Both the position numbers and the translations under genes were made by a program. The notes below the pieces were generated by a model, which saw only the letters and a program-made list of their open reading frames with translations, had not been told where the DNA came from and did not search any database. This document shows, one piece after another, positions 24,328 through 33,158 of a stretch of 64,000 nucleotides of DNA; position 1 is the first letter of the stretch, and every line of letters begins with the position of its first letter. This DNA comes from Flavobacterium saccharophilum (GTDB lineage Bacteria > Bacteroidota > Bacteroidia > Flavobacteriales > Flavobacteriaceae), in NCBI RefSeq assembly GCF_900142735.1, contig NZ_FRBY01000005.1, positions 536,422 through 600,421 on the forward strand, given 5' to 3'.

Positions 24328-25608
24328 TTATAAGTTTAGATATTTTATATAACTATTGTTTACATCATTTTTGACAGCACCATCAGCAGCATAGAAAATA
24401 TTTAGTTTTGCTTGCTTGTCTTTTATTTCTTTTTCAACTTCTTGTACTTTACGTTCCTGATAATCTAAAGAACGTGCTTTTTCAAGAAATTCTAAACTAC
24501 TCTTATAATTATTTAAAACAGCGAAGCTTGAAGCAATATTGATATAACACGCCCAAATAGCCGCTTTTTGTCCTTTATCGCTTGCGTCTAACTGTTTAGA
24601 ATAGCCATCCATTTTTAGAATGAAATCAGTAAAAATTCGTTTTTTATTTATAAAATTTTTATAGTCCCGTAAATTTACGTCACCATGAAAAGCTTCTGAA
24701 TTGTCTTGAATTATCAAATTATTTTTTTCAATAAAGTCAGTATTTGAAGCTAAAAGTGCATCGTCAACTGTAGGCTCAGGCTTTGATTTAGACCAGCTTT
24801 CCATAGCATCAACATCCTGGTTTAACTTTTGAAATAGAGGATTTTTATCTTCTTTAGAAATTCTTGAAAAAAGATAAGTATCCTGATAGTACGCAACTCC
24901 CACCCATGAGACAACCCTGCTTTTCATATAGCGCTGAATATCGGTTACAAGTTCATTGTAAATAAGATTTTTATCTGCATTTTCAGTTAAATAATTTACG
25001 GCTTCCGGTCTTGTTTTAAAATTGAAAATAGTTCCTTGAGATGCGCTGGTAGCACTCATTCTCTGCTTAACAAAGAACGATTTCTCTAAAACTACAGCAT
25101 CAGTAACACTATTTTTAAATTTAAAAAAGACATTATATTGGTAATACATTTCATATCCAAAAGGTTTTTCTGCCGATTTCGTTTCTTGTATTTCTGCAGC
25201 ATAGGCAATATGATCAATAAGAACATCAAGAACAAGGTGATCTTCAGCTTTAGCAGAAGACGGATTTCTATATCCTAAATCAGCAATTGAAGGAATAACT
25301 TCTCCTTTATAATTAATCTCTGTTTCTGTACCCGAAAGTGGGCGAACTAAATATTCTTCCTTGAAAAATTCATTATAGGAAAGCGGTCCCCTGCCTCCTT
25401 TTTTTTCACCATCAATCAAAATAGCAATTGGTCTGTTGGAAAGATTCATTTTTACCGTGTACGTTCTATAACCTTTAGGAATATAGGAATCAGGAAAAAC
25501 AAAATTATAAAAACTCAGATGTTCTGATTTATAGGACTGAGCGGAAACCTTCTGATTAGAAAAAACGGTAAGTAATACAATTACAAGAATCAGGATTCTT
25601 TTTTTCAT
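24328..25608 (-). CDS. Exported protein of unknown function
   Basis: Residues 1-23 (MKKRILILVIVLLTVFSNQK, cleavage near SAQ) form a signal peptide. The 426-residue protein then looks beta-rich up to about residue 200 and helical afterwards. Near residues 350-410 two helical stretches (AIWACYINIASSFAVLNNYKSS, LEFLEKARSLDYQERKVQEVEK) look like a TPR-type pair. I do not recognise a named family. It lies downstream of the SDR gene on the same strand, 37 bases away. Confidence 0.75.
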   Translation of the reverse strand: MKKRILILVIVLLTVFSNQKVSAQSYKSEHLSFYNFVFPDSYIPKGYRTYTVKMNLSNRPIAILIDGEKKGGRGPLSYNEFFKEEYLVRPLSGTETEINYKGEVIPSIADLGYRNPSSAKAEDHLVLDVLIDHIAYAAEIQETKSAEKPFGYEMYYQYNVFFKFKNSVTDAVVLEKSFFVKQRMSATSASQGTIFNFKTRPEAVNYLTENADKNLIYNELVTDIQRYMKSRVVSWVGVAYYQDTYLFSRISKEDKNPLFQKLNQDVDAMESWSKSKPEPTVDDALLASNTDFIEKNNLIIQDNSEAFHGDVNLRDYKNFINKKRIFTDFILKMDGYSKQLDASDKGQKAAIWACYINIASSFAVLNNYKSSLEFLEKARSLDYQERKVQEVEKEIKDKQAKLNIFYAADGAVKNDVNNSYIKYLNL

Positions 25609-25645
25609 TAGTTTGGTTATAAGGTTTGGGGTTAAATAATGGAAT

Positions 25646-26323
25646 TTATGGATTGGTCGAAGAAACCTCTAACACTTTTCCATTAAAATATTTATTGCCA
25701 TTCAAGGTAAAATCATAAATATAAGCTGCTATTCCTTCTGCAGAAATTGGCGCCTGATAACCTGGGAAAGCTTCGTTTAGCATTTCTGTCTGAACTGAAC
25801 CTAAAGCCAAAACATTGAAGGAGATTCCTTGTTCTTTATATTCTTCGGCTAACAATTCGGTTAGGGTAATAACAGCGCCTTTACTAGAACTGTAAGCAGC
25901 TAATCCTGCAAATTTTAAACTTCCGCGTACACCTCCAATTGAACTAATTGTTACGACATGGCTTCCTTTTTGAAGATAAGGCAAACAAATTCTGGTAAGA
26001 TTAGCTACTGCAAAAACATTTACTTTATAAATGCTTTCAAAGTCGGCCTGAGTAGTTTCTGCAAAAGGCTTCAATAATAAAGCACCAGCATTATGTACAA
26101 CGGCATCTACTTTTTTCCAGGTTGATGAAAGAAAACTGTCCACTTCCTGCAAAGCAGTTTCATCAGATAAATCAACTGAAAGACAAGTAACATTTTGATG
26201 CGCTAAAAGCGTCTGAGGTATTTTTCTGGAAATAGCCAAAACCTGATGTCCGGCATTCGCAAACTGCAAAGCCAATTCATATCCAATTCCTCTGCTTGTT
26301 CCGGTAACGATAATATTTTTCAT
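25646..26323 (-). CDS. Short-chain dehydrogenase/reductase (SDR)
   Basis: I place the start at 26323 (225 aa, MKNIIVTGTSRGIGYELAL), because the longer frame adds a non-conserved leader. The classic SDR pattern is present: TGTSRGIG cofactor loop, HNAGALL strand, and the catalytic SSIGGV...YSSSKG with Tyr and Lys. The enzyme reduces or oxidises a small substrate with NAD(P), in the cytosol. Its neighbours do not identify the substrate. Confidence 0.92.
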   Translation of the reverse strand: MKNIIVTGTSRGIGYELALQFANAGHQVLAISRKIPQTLLAHQNVTCLSVDLSDETALQEVDSFLSSTWKKVDAVVHNAGALLLKPFAETTQADFESIYKVNVFAVANLTRICLPYLQKGSHVVTISSIGGVRGSLKFAGLAAYSSSKGAVITLTELLAEEYKEQGISFNVLALGSVQTEMLNEAFPGYQAPISAEGIAAYIYDFTLNGNKYFNGKVLEVSSTNP

Positions 26324-26444
26324 ATGGAGATAATAGTTCTTTTTTAATGGAATATGGAATCGCCATTCTGAGTTCCCTTTTTTATTTGGAATCGTAGCTA
26401 TTTCATGAAGCAAAAGTAAGCAAATCCAATAAAAAGAAAGATTA

Positions 26445-27422
26445 TTATTTCATCGTAATTTCCTCTGTTGGAGTTGACGAAATTTGGGTTACAGCCGGCA
26501 ATAATTCCTGTATAAAAGAAGTCATATGCGGAATATCCATCACTTTGAATTCATCAGAAACATGGTGATAAAAATCAAAATTTTCGAAATCAAAAGTACT
26601 TATCGATTGGCAAGGTTTTTTAAAAGCTTCATAAAAGGAATAATTGTCAGATCTGTAGAACAACTTATACTCTGCTTCTTTTGGCAAAAAACCAATCGTA
26701 TTTTTTCCGGTATATTCATTTATTTTCTCTGCCATATTAGACTTATCAAAGCCTGTTACGTAAGCCAGGAAATCTCTTTTCATTGGTACACCCACCATTT
26801 CAATATTCAATTGGGTATATAAATTAAAATTAAGCTTTTGAAGTTTCGGCACTAAACTTTTGGAACCTAATAATCCTTTTTCCTCACCTGCAAAAAACAC
26901 AAAAAGAATACTGCGTTTATTTGATTTTGTCTCTGCAAAATATTTAGCCATTTCTGCAACAACTGTTACGCCGGAAGCGTCGTCATTTGCTCCATTATTA
27001 ATTACATCAGCCTGTTGTTTTTTTTCTATACCAATATGATCATAGTGCGCACTTAAAACTACAAACTCCTTTTTTAACTCCGGATCTGTTCCCTCTAAAA
27101 CCCCGACAATATTATATGCTGGCGATTTAAAATTGGCCAAAGTATCGCGATACGTTTTAAAATAAGGCTTTACATTATTCTTCCTAAAGAAATCTTCTAA
27201 GAACACGGCCGCCTTTTCAATTCCCTTAGTCCCTGTTTCACGGCCTTCTAATTCATCTGAAGAAAGATATTTTAAAAAATCTGAAACATCTGATTCTTTA
27301 ACTTTATACGAAATTGCTAAAGGTTTTGAATCTGATTGGGATGCCTTTTCGGTTGTCGTAGAAGGATTCGATTTACAACTTAATAAAACTAACGGAAAAA
27401 GAAGAAAGCAAAGTTTTTTCAT
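26445..27422 (-). CDS. M28-family zinc peptidase, lipoprotein
   Basis: The N-terminus MKKLCFLLFPLVLLSCKSNP has a lipobox (LLSC), so the 325-residue protein is probably a lipoprotein on the periplasmic side or outer membrane. The M28 metal site is visible: SAHYDHIG, then NNGANDDASGV, and FFAGEEKGLLGSK with the catalytic Glu. M28 peptidases are often aminopeptidases. A paralogue lies at 37371. The gene stands behind a hairpin at 27500. Confidence 0.92.
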   Translation of the reverse strand: MKKLCFLLFPLVLLSCKSNPSTTTEKASQSDSKPLAISYKVKESDVSDFLKYLSSDELEGRETGTKGIEKAAVFLEDFFRKNNVKPYFKTYRDTLANFKSPAYNIVGVLEGTDPELKKEFVVLSAHYDHIGIEKKQQADVINNGANDDASGVTVVAEMAKYFAETKSNKRSILFVFFAGEEKGLLGSKSLVPKLQKLNFNLYTQLNIEMVGVPMKRDFLAYVTGFDKSNMAEKINEYTGKNTIGFLPKEAEYKLFYRSDNYSFYEAFKKPCQSISTFDFENFDFYHHVSDEFKVMDIPHMTSFIQELLPAVTQISSTPTEEITMK

Positions 27423-27499
27423 GATTTAAATTTTTAGAAGGCTAAGTAGTTGGTTTAAAAGTATAAACTTCTGAAGAGTAAAAAAAATATTTCATAAAA

Positions 27500-27537
27500 A
27501 AACCCTTTCGAGCCAAAAGCTGAAAGGGCATTTTTTA
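27500..27537 (-). terminator. Terminator of the acyl-CoA dehydrogenase gene
   Basis: The stem GCCCTTTCAGC / GCTCGAAAGGGT-like, with CCCTTTC pairing GAAAGGG and T runs on the minus strand, lies just after the stop codon at 27555. Confidence 0.6.
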
Positions 27538-27554
27538 TATAAAATGATCTAAAA

Positions 27555-28697
27555 TTATCCTGCGATAACTGATCTTGAAATTACGATTTTTTGAATTTCA
27601 GAAGTTCCTTCATAAATCTGAGTAATTTTAGCATCACGCATAAAACGTTCAACATGATATTCTTTTACGTAACCGTTTCCACCATGAATCTGAACTGCTT
27701 CAACAGCCGTGTCCATTGCTACTTGCGAAGCAAATAATTTTGCCATTGCTCCACTTACGTCATAATTTTTATGTTGGTCTTTATCCCAAGCCGCTTTCAT
27801 ACATAAATGACGTGCCGCTTCGATATTAACTGCCATATCTGCCAATTTAAAAGCAATTGCCTGGTGGTTGCAGATTTCTGTTCCGAAAGCTTTTCTTTCT
27901 TTAGAATATTTCAAAGCCAGTTCGTAAGCTCCTGAGGCAATTCCTAAAGCTTGAGATGCAATTCCAATACGACCTCCAGCTAACGTTTTCATTGCGAATT
28001 TGAATCCGAAACCATCTTCACCAATTCTGTTTTCTTTTGGAACTTTTACATCACTAAACATTAAAGAGTGAGTATCAGAACCACGGATTCCCATTTTTTG
28101 TTCTTTTGGTCCAATTGAAAATCCTGGCATGTCTTTCGTCATGATCAAAGCATTAATTCCTTTGTGCTTTTTCTCCGGATGCGTTTGCACAATCACCAAA
28201 TAAACAGAAGCTGTATTTCCGTTTGTAATCCAGTTTTTTGTTCCGTTTACTAAATAATGGTCGCCCATATCAATACCAGTAGTTTTTTGAGAAGTGGCAT
28301 CACTACCTGCTTCTGGCTCGCTTAAGCAAAAAGCACCGTGAATTTCTCCAGACGCCAAACCTGGTAAATATTTTTGTTTTTGTTCTTCAGTTCCAAATTC
28401 CTGTAGACCCCAACAAACTAAAGAGTTATTCACAGACATTACAACTGAAGCTGATGCATCAACTTTAGAAATTTCTTCCATTGCAATTACATATGAAATA
28501 GCATCAAGTCCGCTTCCTCCGTATTTAGGATCAACCATCATTCCCATGAATCCTAATTGCCCCATTTTTTTTACTTGCTCGGTCGGAAAAATTTGTTTTT
28601 CGTCACGCTCAATAACACCTGGCAACAATTCGTTTTGGGCAAAATCTCTGGCGGCTTGTTGAATCATTAAATGCTCTTCGGTAAGATTGAAATCCAT
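27555..28697 (-). CDS. Acyl-CoA dehydrogenase
   Basis: The 380-residue flavoenzyme follows the short/medium-chain acyl-CoA dehydrogenase layout: N-terminal helices to LPGVIERD, the middle beta domain with GAFCLSEPEAGSDA and NGTKNWITNG, and the C-terminal helices with ALGIASGAYE and ERKAFG. The catalytic Glu is in QIYEGTSEIQKIVISR near residue 364. It introduces the double bond in beta-oxidation or branched amino acid breakdown and passes electrons to ETF. The chain-length preference cannot be read. Palindromes upstream (28830, 28863) may be operators. Confidence 0.95.
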   Translation of the reverse strand: MDFNLTEEHLMIQQAARDFAQNELLPGVIERDEKQIFPTEQVKKMGQLGFMGMMVDPKYGGSGLDAISYVIAMEEISKVDASASVVMSVNNSLVCWGLQEFGTEEQKQKYLPGLASGEIHGAFCLSEPEAGSDATSQKTTGIDMGDHYLVNGTKNWITNGNTASVYLVIVQTHPEKKHKGINALIMTKDMPGFSIGPKEQKMGIRGSDTHSLMFSDVKVPKENRIGEDGFGFKFAMKTLAGGRIGIASQALGIASGAYELALKYSKERKAFGTEICNHQAIAFKLADMAVNIEAARHLCMKAAWDKDQHKNYDVSGAMAKLFASQVAMDTAVEAVQIHGGNGYVKEYHVERFMRDAKITQIYEGTSEIQKIVISRSVIAG

Positions 28698-28829
28698 AGT
28701 CTAAATTTATTTTATTGTTTTTTGAAACCAAAATTCAGCATTTTGGTTAGGTCAGTGGTTTTTTGTTTTTCCTTGCCATTTTTTCTTCAAAAAGGCTTTC
28801 AAAGATAATTTTTAAAAGTTAAATTAACA

Positions 28830-28839
28830 ATGCATGCAT
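28830..28839. promoter_or_regulatory. Palindrome ATGCATGCAT
   Basis: It lies 133 bases before the acyl-CoA dehydrogenase start and has the same core as the site at 18850 upstream of the KAS III-like gene. Confidence 0.4.
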
Positions 28840-28862
28840 ATAAAATTAATAGATCAGCAACA

Positions 28863-28884
28863 ATTACGATAACGTTTTCGTAAT
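28863..28884. promoter_or_regulatory. Near-perfect 22-bp palindrome centred on AACGTT
   Basis: The arms are ATTACGA and TCGTAAT around TAACGTTT, with 20 of 22 positions symmetric. The central CG is typical of LacI-type sites. It lies 166 bases upstream of the acyl-CoA dehydrogenase gene. Confidence 0.5.
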
Positions 28885-29178
28885 ACTATTGCATTTTAAG
28901 CCTGTAAGCATAAAGTCCGCAATGTTTTCTCTAAAATTTAAGAATAAAATTGCACATAAAAAGTGCTTTACTAAAAAGTTTTAGTAAAAAAATGACCAAA
29001 AAAAGGCTAAACACTTCTTAAAACAGGTAATTGTACGTAAAATTACTCTTACTAATTTGATTACTAATCTTATACGTTATAAAAAATAAAAATATCAAAT
29101 AAAAAAACATGCCGTTTAACAACTCAATATTAAGAAATTAACATTATTTTTGCCTAAAAATTATTATATCGACAGCTT

Positions 29179-29754
29179 ATGAAAAAGACTTTACTTGCAC
29201 TTACACTCCTTTTAAGTTTACAATTTTCGACAGTTTCTGCTCAAACTCAATTAGAAGTTAATGGCGTAACTGTTCCAAGAAAAATTGAAGTACAAAATAA
29301 AACAATGCAACTTAACGGTGCTGGCGGAAGATCAAAAATGTGGTTAGAAGTTTACGTTCAGGCCCTATATTTATCGCAGTTAAGTCAGGATCCAAAATTC
29401 ATTATTGATAGTGATACTGAAATGGCGATCAGAATTGAAATTACTTCTTCTATGGTTTCTTCAAACAAATTAACAAAAGCCATGAACGCCGGTTTTGAAA
29501 AATCTGCCGGAAGCAATCTGGAAGAATTGAGACCAAGAATTGAACAATTCAAAACACTTTTAAGCGATCCAATTACAGAAAAAGACGTTTTTGTATTATG
29601 GTACAATCCATTTGACCAAACGGTAAACGTTATTAAAAATGAAGTTGTAAAAGGAAAAGTTCCTGGATTTGATTTCAAAAAAGCATTATTCGGAATCTGG
29701 TTATCTGACAAACCAGTTGACGAAAATCTAAAAAAGCATTTATTAGGAATATAA
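29179..29754 (+). CDS. Chalcone-isomerase-like exported protein
   Basis: The 191-residue protein has a signal peptide (MKKTLLALTLLLSLQFSTVS, cleavage near AQ). The mature part matches the chalcone isomerase-like domain: VNGVTVPRKIEVQNKTMQLNGAGGRSKMWLEVYVQALYL, then a long helical pair and the C-terminal DFKKALFGIWLSDKPVDENLKKHLLG. Bacterial members of this fold are thought to bind fatty acids rather than act on flavonoids. A -7 box lies just upstream and a terminator follows. Confidence 0.87.
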   Translation: MKKTLLALTLLLSLQFSTVSAQTQLEVNGVTVPRKIEVQNKTMQLNGAGGRSKMWLEVYVQALYLSQLSQDPKFIIDSDTEMAIRIEITSSMVSSNKLTKAMNAGFEKSAGSNLEELRPRIEQFKTLLSDPITEKDVFVLWYNPFDQTVNVIKNEVVKGKVPGFDFKKALFGIWLSDKPVDENLKKHLLGI

Positions 29755-29776
29755 TCTCCTGTAATCATAAAATTTT

Positions 29777-29816
29777 AAAGCCGAAAGCGTTATGTTTTCG
29801 GCTTTCTTTTTTTCTT
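29777..29816 (+). terminator. Rho-independent terminator
   Basis: The stem AAAGCCGAAA / TTTCGGCTTT with a 9-base loop and long T run follows the chalcone-isomerase-like gene. Confidence 0.85.
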
Positions 29817-29895
29817 TAAATAAAATTGCATCAAAATACATTATTCGCATTATTCTATTTTATACTTTTACGCAAAATAAACATATCACAACAAA

Positions 29896-31122
29896 ATGAA
29901 AGATTTATTACAGCAATTTGAAAATAAAGAACCTGAAATTGTTTTTAACTGGAAAGATTCTGAAACAGAAGCAGAAGGTTGGACAGTAATTAATTCACTT
30001 CGTGGAGGAGCCGCAGGAGGTGGAACAAGAATGAGAAAAGGCCTGGATATGAACGAAGTTCTTTCTTTGGCTAAAACAATGGAAGTTAAATTTTCAGTTT
30101 CCGGACCTGCAATTGGAGGCGCTAAATCTGGAATTAATTTTGACCCGAACGATCCTCGTAAAAAAGGTGTTTTACAACGTTGGTACAAAGCGGTTTCGCC
30201 TTTGTTAAAAAGTTATTACGGAACGGGTGGTGATTTAAATGTTGATGAAATTCACGAAGTTATTCCGATGACGGAAGAATGTGGTGTTTGGCATCCGCAG
30301 GAAGGTGTTTTTAACGGACACTTCAAACCAACTGAAGCTGATAAAATCAATAGAATTGGTCAATTGCGTCAAGGTGTTATCAAGGTAATCGAAAACCCTA
30401 AATTCTCACCAGACGTAACCAGAAAATATACTGTTGCCGATATGATTACAGGTTATGGCGTTGCCGAAGCGGTTCGTCATTTCTACAATACTTATGGTGG
30501 AGATATTAAAGGAAAAAAAGCAATTGTTCAGGGATTTGGAAATGTTGGATCTGCTGCTGCTTTTTATTTAGCTGAAATGGGAGCCAAAGTAATCGGAATT
30601 ATTGATCGCGATGGTGGATTAATCAATGAAGAAGGTTTTTCTTTTGAAGAAATCAGAACGTTGTTTTTAAATAAAGACGGAAACAAATTGGTTGCCGAGA
30701 ATATGATTCCGTTTGAAGAAATCAATTCTAAAATCTGGACTATTGGTGCTGAAATTTTCACGCCTTGTGCTGCTTCAAGATTGGTACAGCAAACTCAAAT
30801 TGACAGCTTAATCGCAAACGGATTAGAAGTTATTTCATGTGGTGCGAATGTTCCTTTTGCTGACAAGGAAATTTTCTTTGGATCGATCATGGAAGAAGTA
30901 GATCATAAAGTAAGTTTGATTCCGGATTTTATTTCAAACTGTGGAATGGCGAGAGTTTTTGCTTATTTCATGGAGAAAAAAGTGCAAATGACGGATGAGG
31001 CGATCTTTAATGATACTTCAGAAATTATAAAAAATGCGATTGTTAAGGCTCACGCTTTGAATCCATCAAAAACAAACATTAGTGCAACTGCTTTTGAAAT
31101 TGCATTGAAACAATTAGTGTAA
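29896..31122 (+). CDS. Glu/Leu/Phe/Val-family amino acid dehydrogenase
   Basis: The 408-residue protein has the ELFV dehydrogenase layout: the N-terminal domain with GGAKSGINFDPNDP (catalytic Lys) and GTGGDLNVDEIHEVIP, and the Rossmann domain with IVQGFGNVGSAAAFYLAEMGAKVIGI. It interconverts an amino acid and its 2-oxo acid with NAD(P)H and ammonia. The sequence is not like the hexameric GdhA type; leucine, glutamate or another amino acid is possible. A terminator follows. Confidence 0.92.
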   Translation: MKDLLQQFENKEPEIVFNWKDSETEAEGWTVINSLRGGAAGGGTRMRKGLDMNEVLSLAKTMEVKFSVSGPAIGGAKSGINFDPNDPRKKGVLQRWYKAVSPLLKSYYGTGGDLNVDEIHEVIPMTEECGVWHPQEGVFNGHFKPTEADKINRIGQLRQGVIKVIENPKFSPDVTRKYTVADMITGYGVAEAVRHFYNTYGGDIKGKKAIVQGFGNVGSAAAFYLAEMGAKVIGIIDRDGGLINEEGFSFEEIRTLFLNKDGNKLVAENMIPFEEINSKIWTIGAEIFTPCAASRLVQQTQIDSLIANGLEVISCGANVPFADKEIFFGSIMEEVDHKVSLIPDFISNCGMARVFAYFMEKKVQMTDEAIFNDTSEIIKNAIVKAHALNPSKTNISATAFEIALKQLV

Positions 31123-31143
31123 TTTTTTTATACTTTTCTTTTA

Positions 31144-31178
31144 AACGAGCCAAATAATCTTTGGCTCGTTTTTTTTTG
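31144..31178 (+). terminator. Rho-independent terminator
   Basis: The stem AACGAGCCAAA / TTTGGCTCGTT with the 5-base loop TAATC and nine Ts. Confidence 0.88.
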
Positions 31179-31365
31179 CCACAGATTTTAATGATTTACT
31201 GCTTTTCGATTAATTTTTCTCTCGCAGATTTGGCAGATTGAGCAGATTTTGGTTTGTGGTTAGAATTTCACGCAGATTTAAATAGATTTAAGCAGATTTG
31301 CGCAGATTCATATAAAATTAAAAATCTGCTCAATCTGCCAAATCTGCGAGCTAACCCTCCTTTTC
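31179..31365. repeat. 'gcagatt' inverted-repeat block
   Basis: The left arm near 31223 (TCGCAGATTTGGCAGATTGA) is mirrored near 31321-31350. Several GCAGATTT copies fill the space between. The block lies between the dehydrogenase and tonB genes, with no coding potential. Confidence 0.6.
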
Positions 31366-31453
31366 ATAAAATCATTCAAGCCCTTTCATTGTAAACAATT
31401 TTTAGTACTTTTAAACGTTTTTAATAAGATACAATACAAAATTCAGAATCATA

Positions 31454-32359
31454 ATGAGTTCCACTATTTCTTCAGATAAAAAGAAATCTCTACTACTCAC
31501 CACGGCGATATATGCAGTCATTTTAGTATTACTGTTTTTTATACGCTTTTGGCCTCCATACAACCCGGAAAACAACGTAGCACTTGCTGAAGGCGGTGGT
31601 GGCGGTGGTTTGACCGTGAATTTTGGAGACAGTGATTTGGGCTCTGGAGCCAATTATAAAAGCGAAGTTTTAAACGTAAAAAACCAGGCAAAAGCAACTC
31701 CGGCAAAATCAACTCCGGAGGAAGCAATCATAACGCAGGAAAATACTGCAGATGATGCTAATGATGTCGTTATTCCCGTAAAGGAAAAACCTAAAAAACC
31801 AACTCCAGTTGTAAAACCGGAAGCAAAACCAGTTCCGCAAAAACCTAAAGTTTCGAATTCTACCAACGATGCTTTATCGAGCATTATGAAAGGATCGAAC
31901 AAAGGCGGAGACGGAGATGATAAAGTGGCAGGAAACAAAGGAAAAGCTAACGGAAGTTTAGGTTCTAATGGTTATTACGGCAGCGGAGGTTCTGGTGGCG
32001 GAACAGGTGGTGGAAACGGAACCGGAAATGGCATTGGTACCGGAAGTGGTTACGGAGCCGGAAGCGGCGGAGGTTCTGGCGGCGGATCGGGGTATTCGTT
32101 AAATGGTAGAAAAGCACTTTCGAAACCCAAACCAAATAGCGACTGCAGCAACGAAACAGGTACAGTTGTTGTACAAATTACAGTTGATAAAAATGGTAAT
32201 ACTATCAGTGCCGTTCCAGGAGTAAAAGGAACTACAATTGCTGCTAAATGTTTAAGAGAACAGGCTAAAATGGCCGCTATGAACACTAAATGGGATGCCG
32301 ACAGCAATGCCCCGGCAAAACAAACGGGAACTATTACTTATAATTTTAGTTTGAATTAA
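31454..32359 (+). CDS. Energy transducer TonB-like protein
   Basis: The 301-residue protein has a single N-terminal membrane helix (SLLLTTAIYAVILVLLFFIR, about 13-32), a Pro/Lys-rich stretch (KEKPKKPTPVVKPEAKPVPQ), a long Gly/Ser-rich linker (about 150-215), and a C-terminal TonB domain with GTVVVQITVDKNGNTISAV. It passes proton-motive energy from ExbB/ExbD to outer-membrane receptors such as the one at 1222. The ExbD and ExbB genes face it from 33159 to 34253. The glycine-rich linker is unusually long but is seen in Bacteroidota TonB-like proteins. Confidence 0.87.
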   Translation: MSSTISSDKKKSLLLTTAIYAVILVLLFFIRFWPPYNPENNVALAEGGGGGGLTVNFGDSDLGSGANYKSEVLNVKNQAKATPAKSTPEEAIITQENTADDANDVVIPVKEKPKKPTPVVKPEAKPVPQKPKVSNSTNDALSSIMKGSNKGGDGDDKVAGNKGKANGSLGSNGYYGSGGSGGGTGGGNGTGNGIGTGSGYGAGSGGGSGGGSGYSLNGRKALSKPKPNSDCSNETGTVVVQITVDKNGNTISAVPGVKGTTIAAKCLREQAKMAAMNTKWDADSNAPAKQTGTITYNFSLN

Positions 32360-32395
32360 AACACGGATTTCACAGATTTACACTAATTATAATAA

Positions 32396-32438
32396 CATAA
32401 AAAAGGCTTTCTGAAATACTTCAGAAAGCCTTTTTTAT
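32396..32438 (+). terminator. Rho-independent terminator after tonB
   Basis: The stem AAAGGCTTTCTGAA / TTCAGAAAGCCTTT with the loop ATAC and T run. Confidence 0.88.
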
Positions 32439-32449
32439 TCGTTTTTTTT

Positions 32450-32535
32450 CATTTCGACCGAAGGGAGAAATCACACTAGGGAGCGACGTACGTATGTCTT
32501 TACTTTATGTGATTTCTCCCTTCGGTCGAAATGAC
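32450..32535. repeat. Palindromic repeat family B, variant copy
   Basis: The arms TTTCGACCGAAGGGAGAAAT and ATTTCTCCCTTCGGTCGAAA enclose CACACTAGGGAGCGACGTACG and further bases. The outer ends match family B in shape (CATT..AATGAC) with a different arm. Confidence 0.7.
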
Positions 32536-32595
32536 AATATTGCGTTAAACCATCAGGTTCAATGTCTTTTAAAGTTTTATGTTTTCGCCCAGTTT

Positions 32596-32696
32596 GTCAT
32601 TCCGAGGAACGAGGAATCCCCACAAGAAGCTCTACAAAGATTGGCTACTTTTCTGTGCGGAGCTACTTGCGGGGATTCCTCGTTCCTCGGAATGAC
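32596..32696. repeat. Palindromic repeat family B, copy 2
   Basis: The arms GTCATTCCGAGGAACGAGG and complement enclose a region shared almost base for base with the copy at 32792-32892 (CAAGAAGCTCTACAAAG onward). Confidence 0.8.
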
Positions 32697-32791
32697 AAGA
32701 TTGTGTTACATTTTTAGAGAGATTGCTTTGTTCCTCGCAATGACAATATCGCGTTTGATTTTTTTTTTAGGTTTCAGAGTTTCGCTCAGTT

Positions 32792-32892
32792 GTCATTTCG
32801 ACGGAGGAGAAATCCCCGCAAGAAGCTCTACAAAGATTGGCTACTTTTCTGTGCGGAGCTACTTGCGGGGATTCCTCGTTCCTCGGAATGAC
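32792..32892. repeat. Palindromic repeat family B, copy 3 (chimeric arm)
   Basis: The left arm reads GTCATTTCGACGGAGGAG, while the right arm is the standard ATTCCTCGTTCCTCGGAATG. The left and right halves therefore come from different variants, a sign of recombination or patchy conversion among copies. Short one-armed pieces (TTCCTCGCAATGAC) follow near 32731 and 32929. Confidence 0.75.
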
Positions 32893-33031
32893 AAACAAGA
32901 CGATAAAAATGTTAGTGAGATTGCTTCTTTCCTCGCAATGACTTACTTTAGGCTACTTTCCTGTAATCTTTAATCTTGCCTCTTTACTCTATATTCTATG
33001 CTCTATATTCTATACTCTATACTCTCTTTTC

Positions 33032-33147
33032 TCCGCGTGAGGGATAGGAGCAAGCTACCGAAGTAGCGCGGATAGCCCGACCACAATAAAAAAATGGGCG
33101 AATCAACGTTATGCTGATTGGCCCATTTTTTTATTGTGGTCACGCCC
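33032..33147 (-). ncRNA. Structured RNA-like element, copy 2 (Flavo-1-like?)
   Basis: Read on the minus strand, the outer stem GCGTG / CACGC encloses a long helix (CCACAATAAAAAAATGGGCC with its complement, different in sequence from copy 1) and the same GCTAC-TTCG-GTAGC hairpin flanked by CGGGCTATCCGC and CTCCTATCCCTCACGC. The long stem changed on both sides while pairing is kept, which supports a real RNA fold. It lies 3' of exbB/exbD. Confidence 0.6.
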
Positions 33148-33158
33148 TAATGATACAT

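Larger units (their letters stand above)
28698..29178. other. 481-base divergent intergenic region with palindromes
   Basis: It contains ATGCATGCAT at 28830 and a near-perfect 22-bp palindrome at 28863. A TATTTTTG -7 box (29145-29152) serves the chalcone-isomerase-like gene. The rest is AT-rich and I see no gene. Confidence 0.55.

Noticed and set aside
32494..32973. A 159-codon open frame on the plus strand
   Set aside because: It runs through palindromic family B repeats and repeated Cys/Phe-rich stretches of the same palindromes in translation. No family signature.
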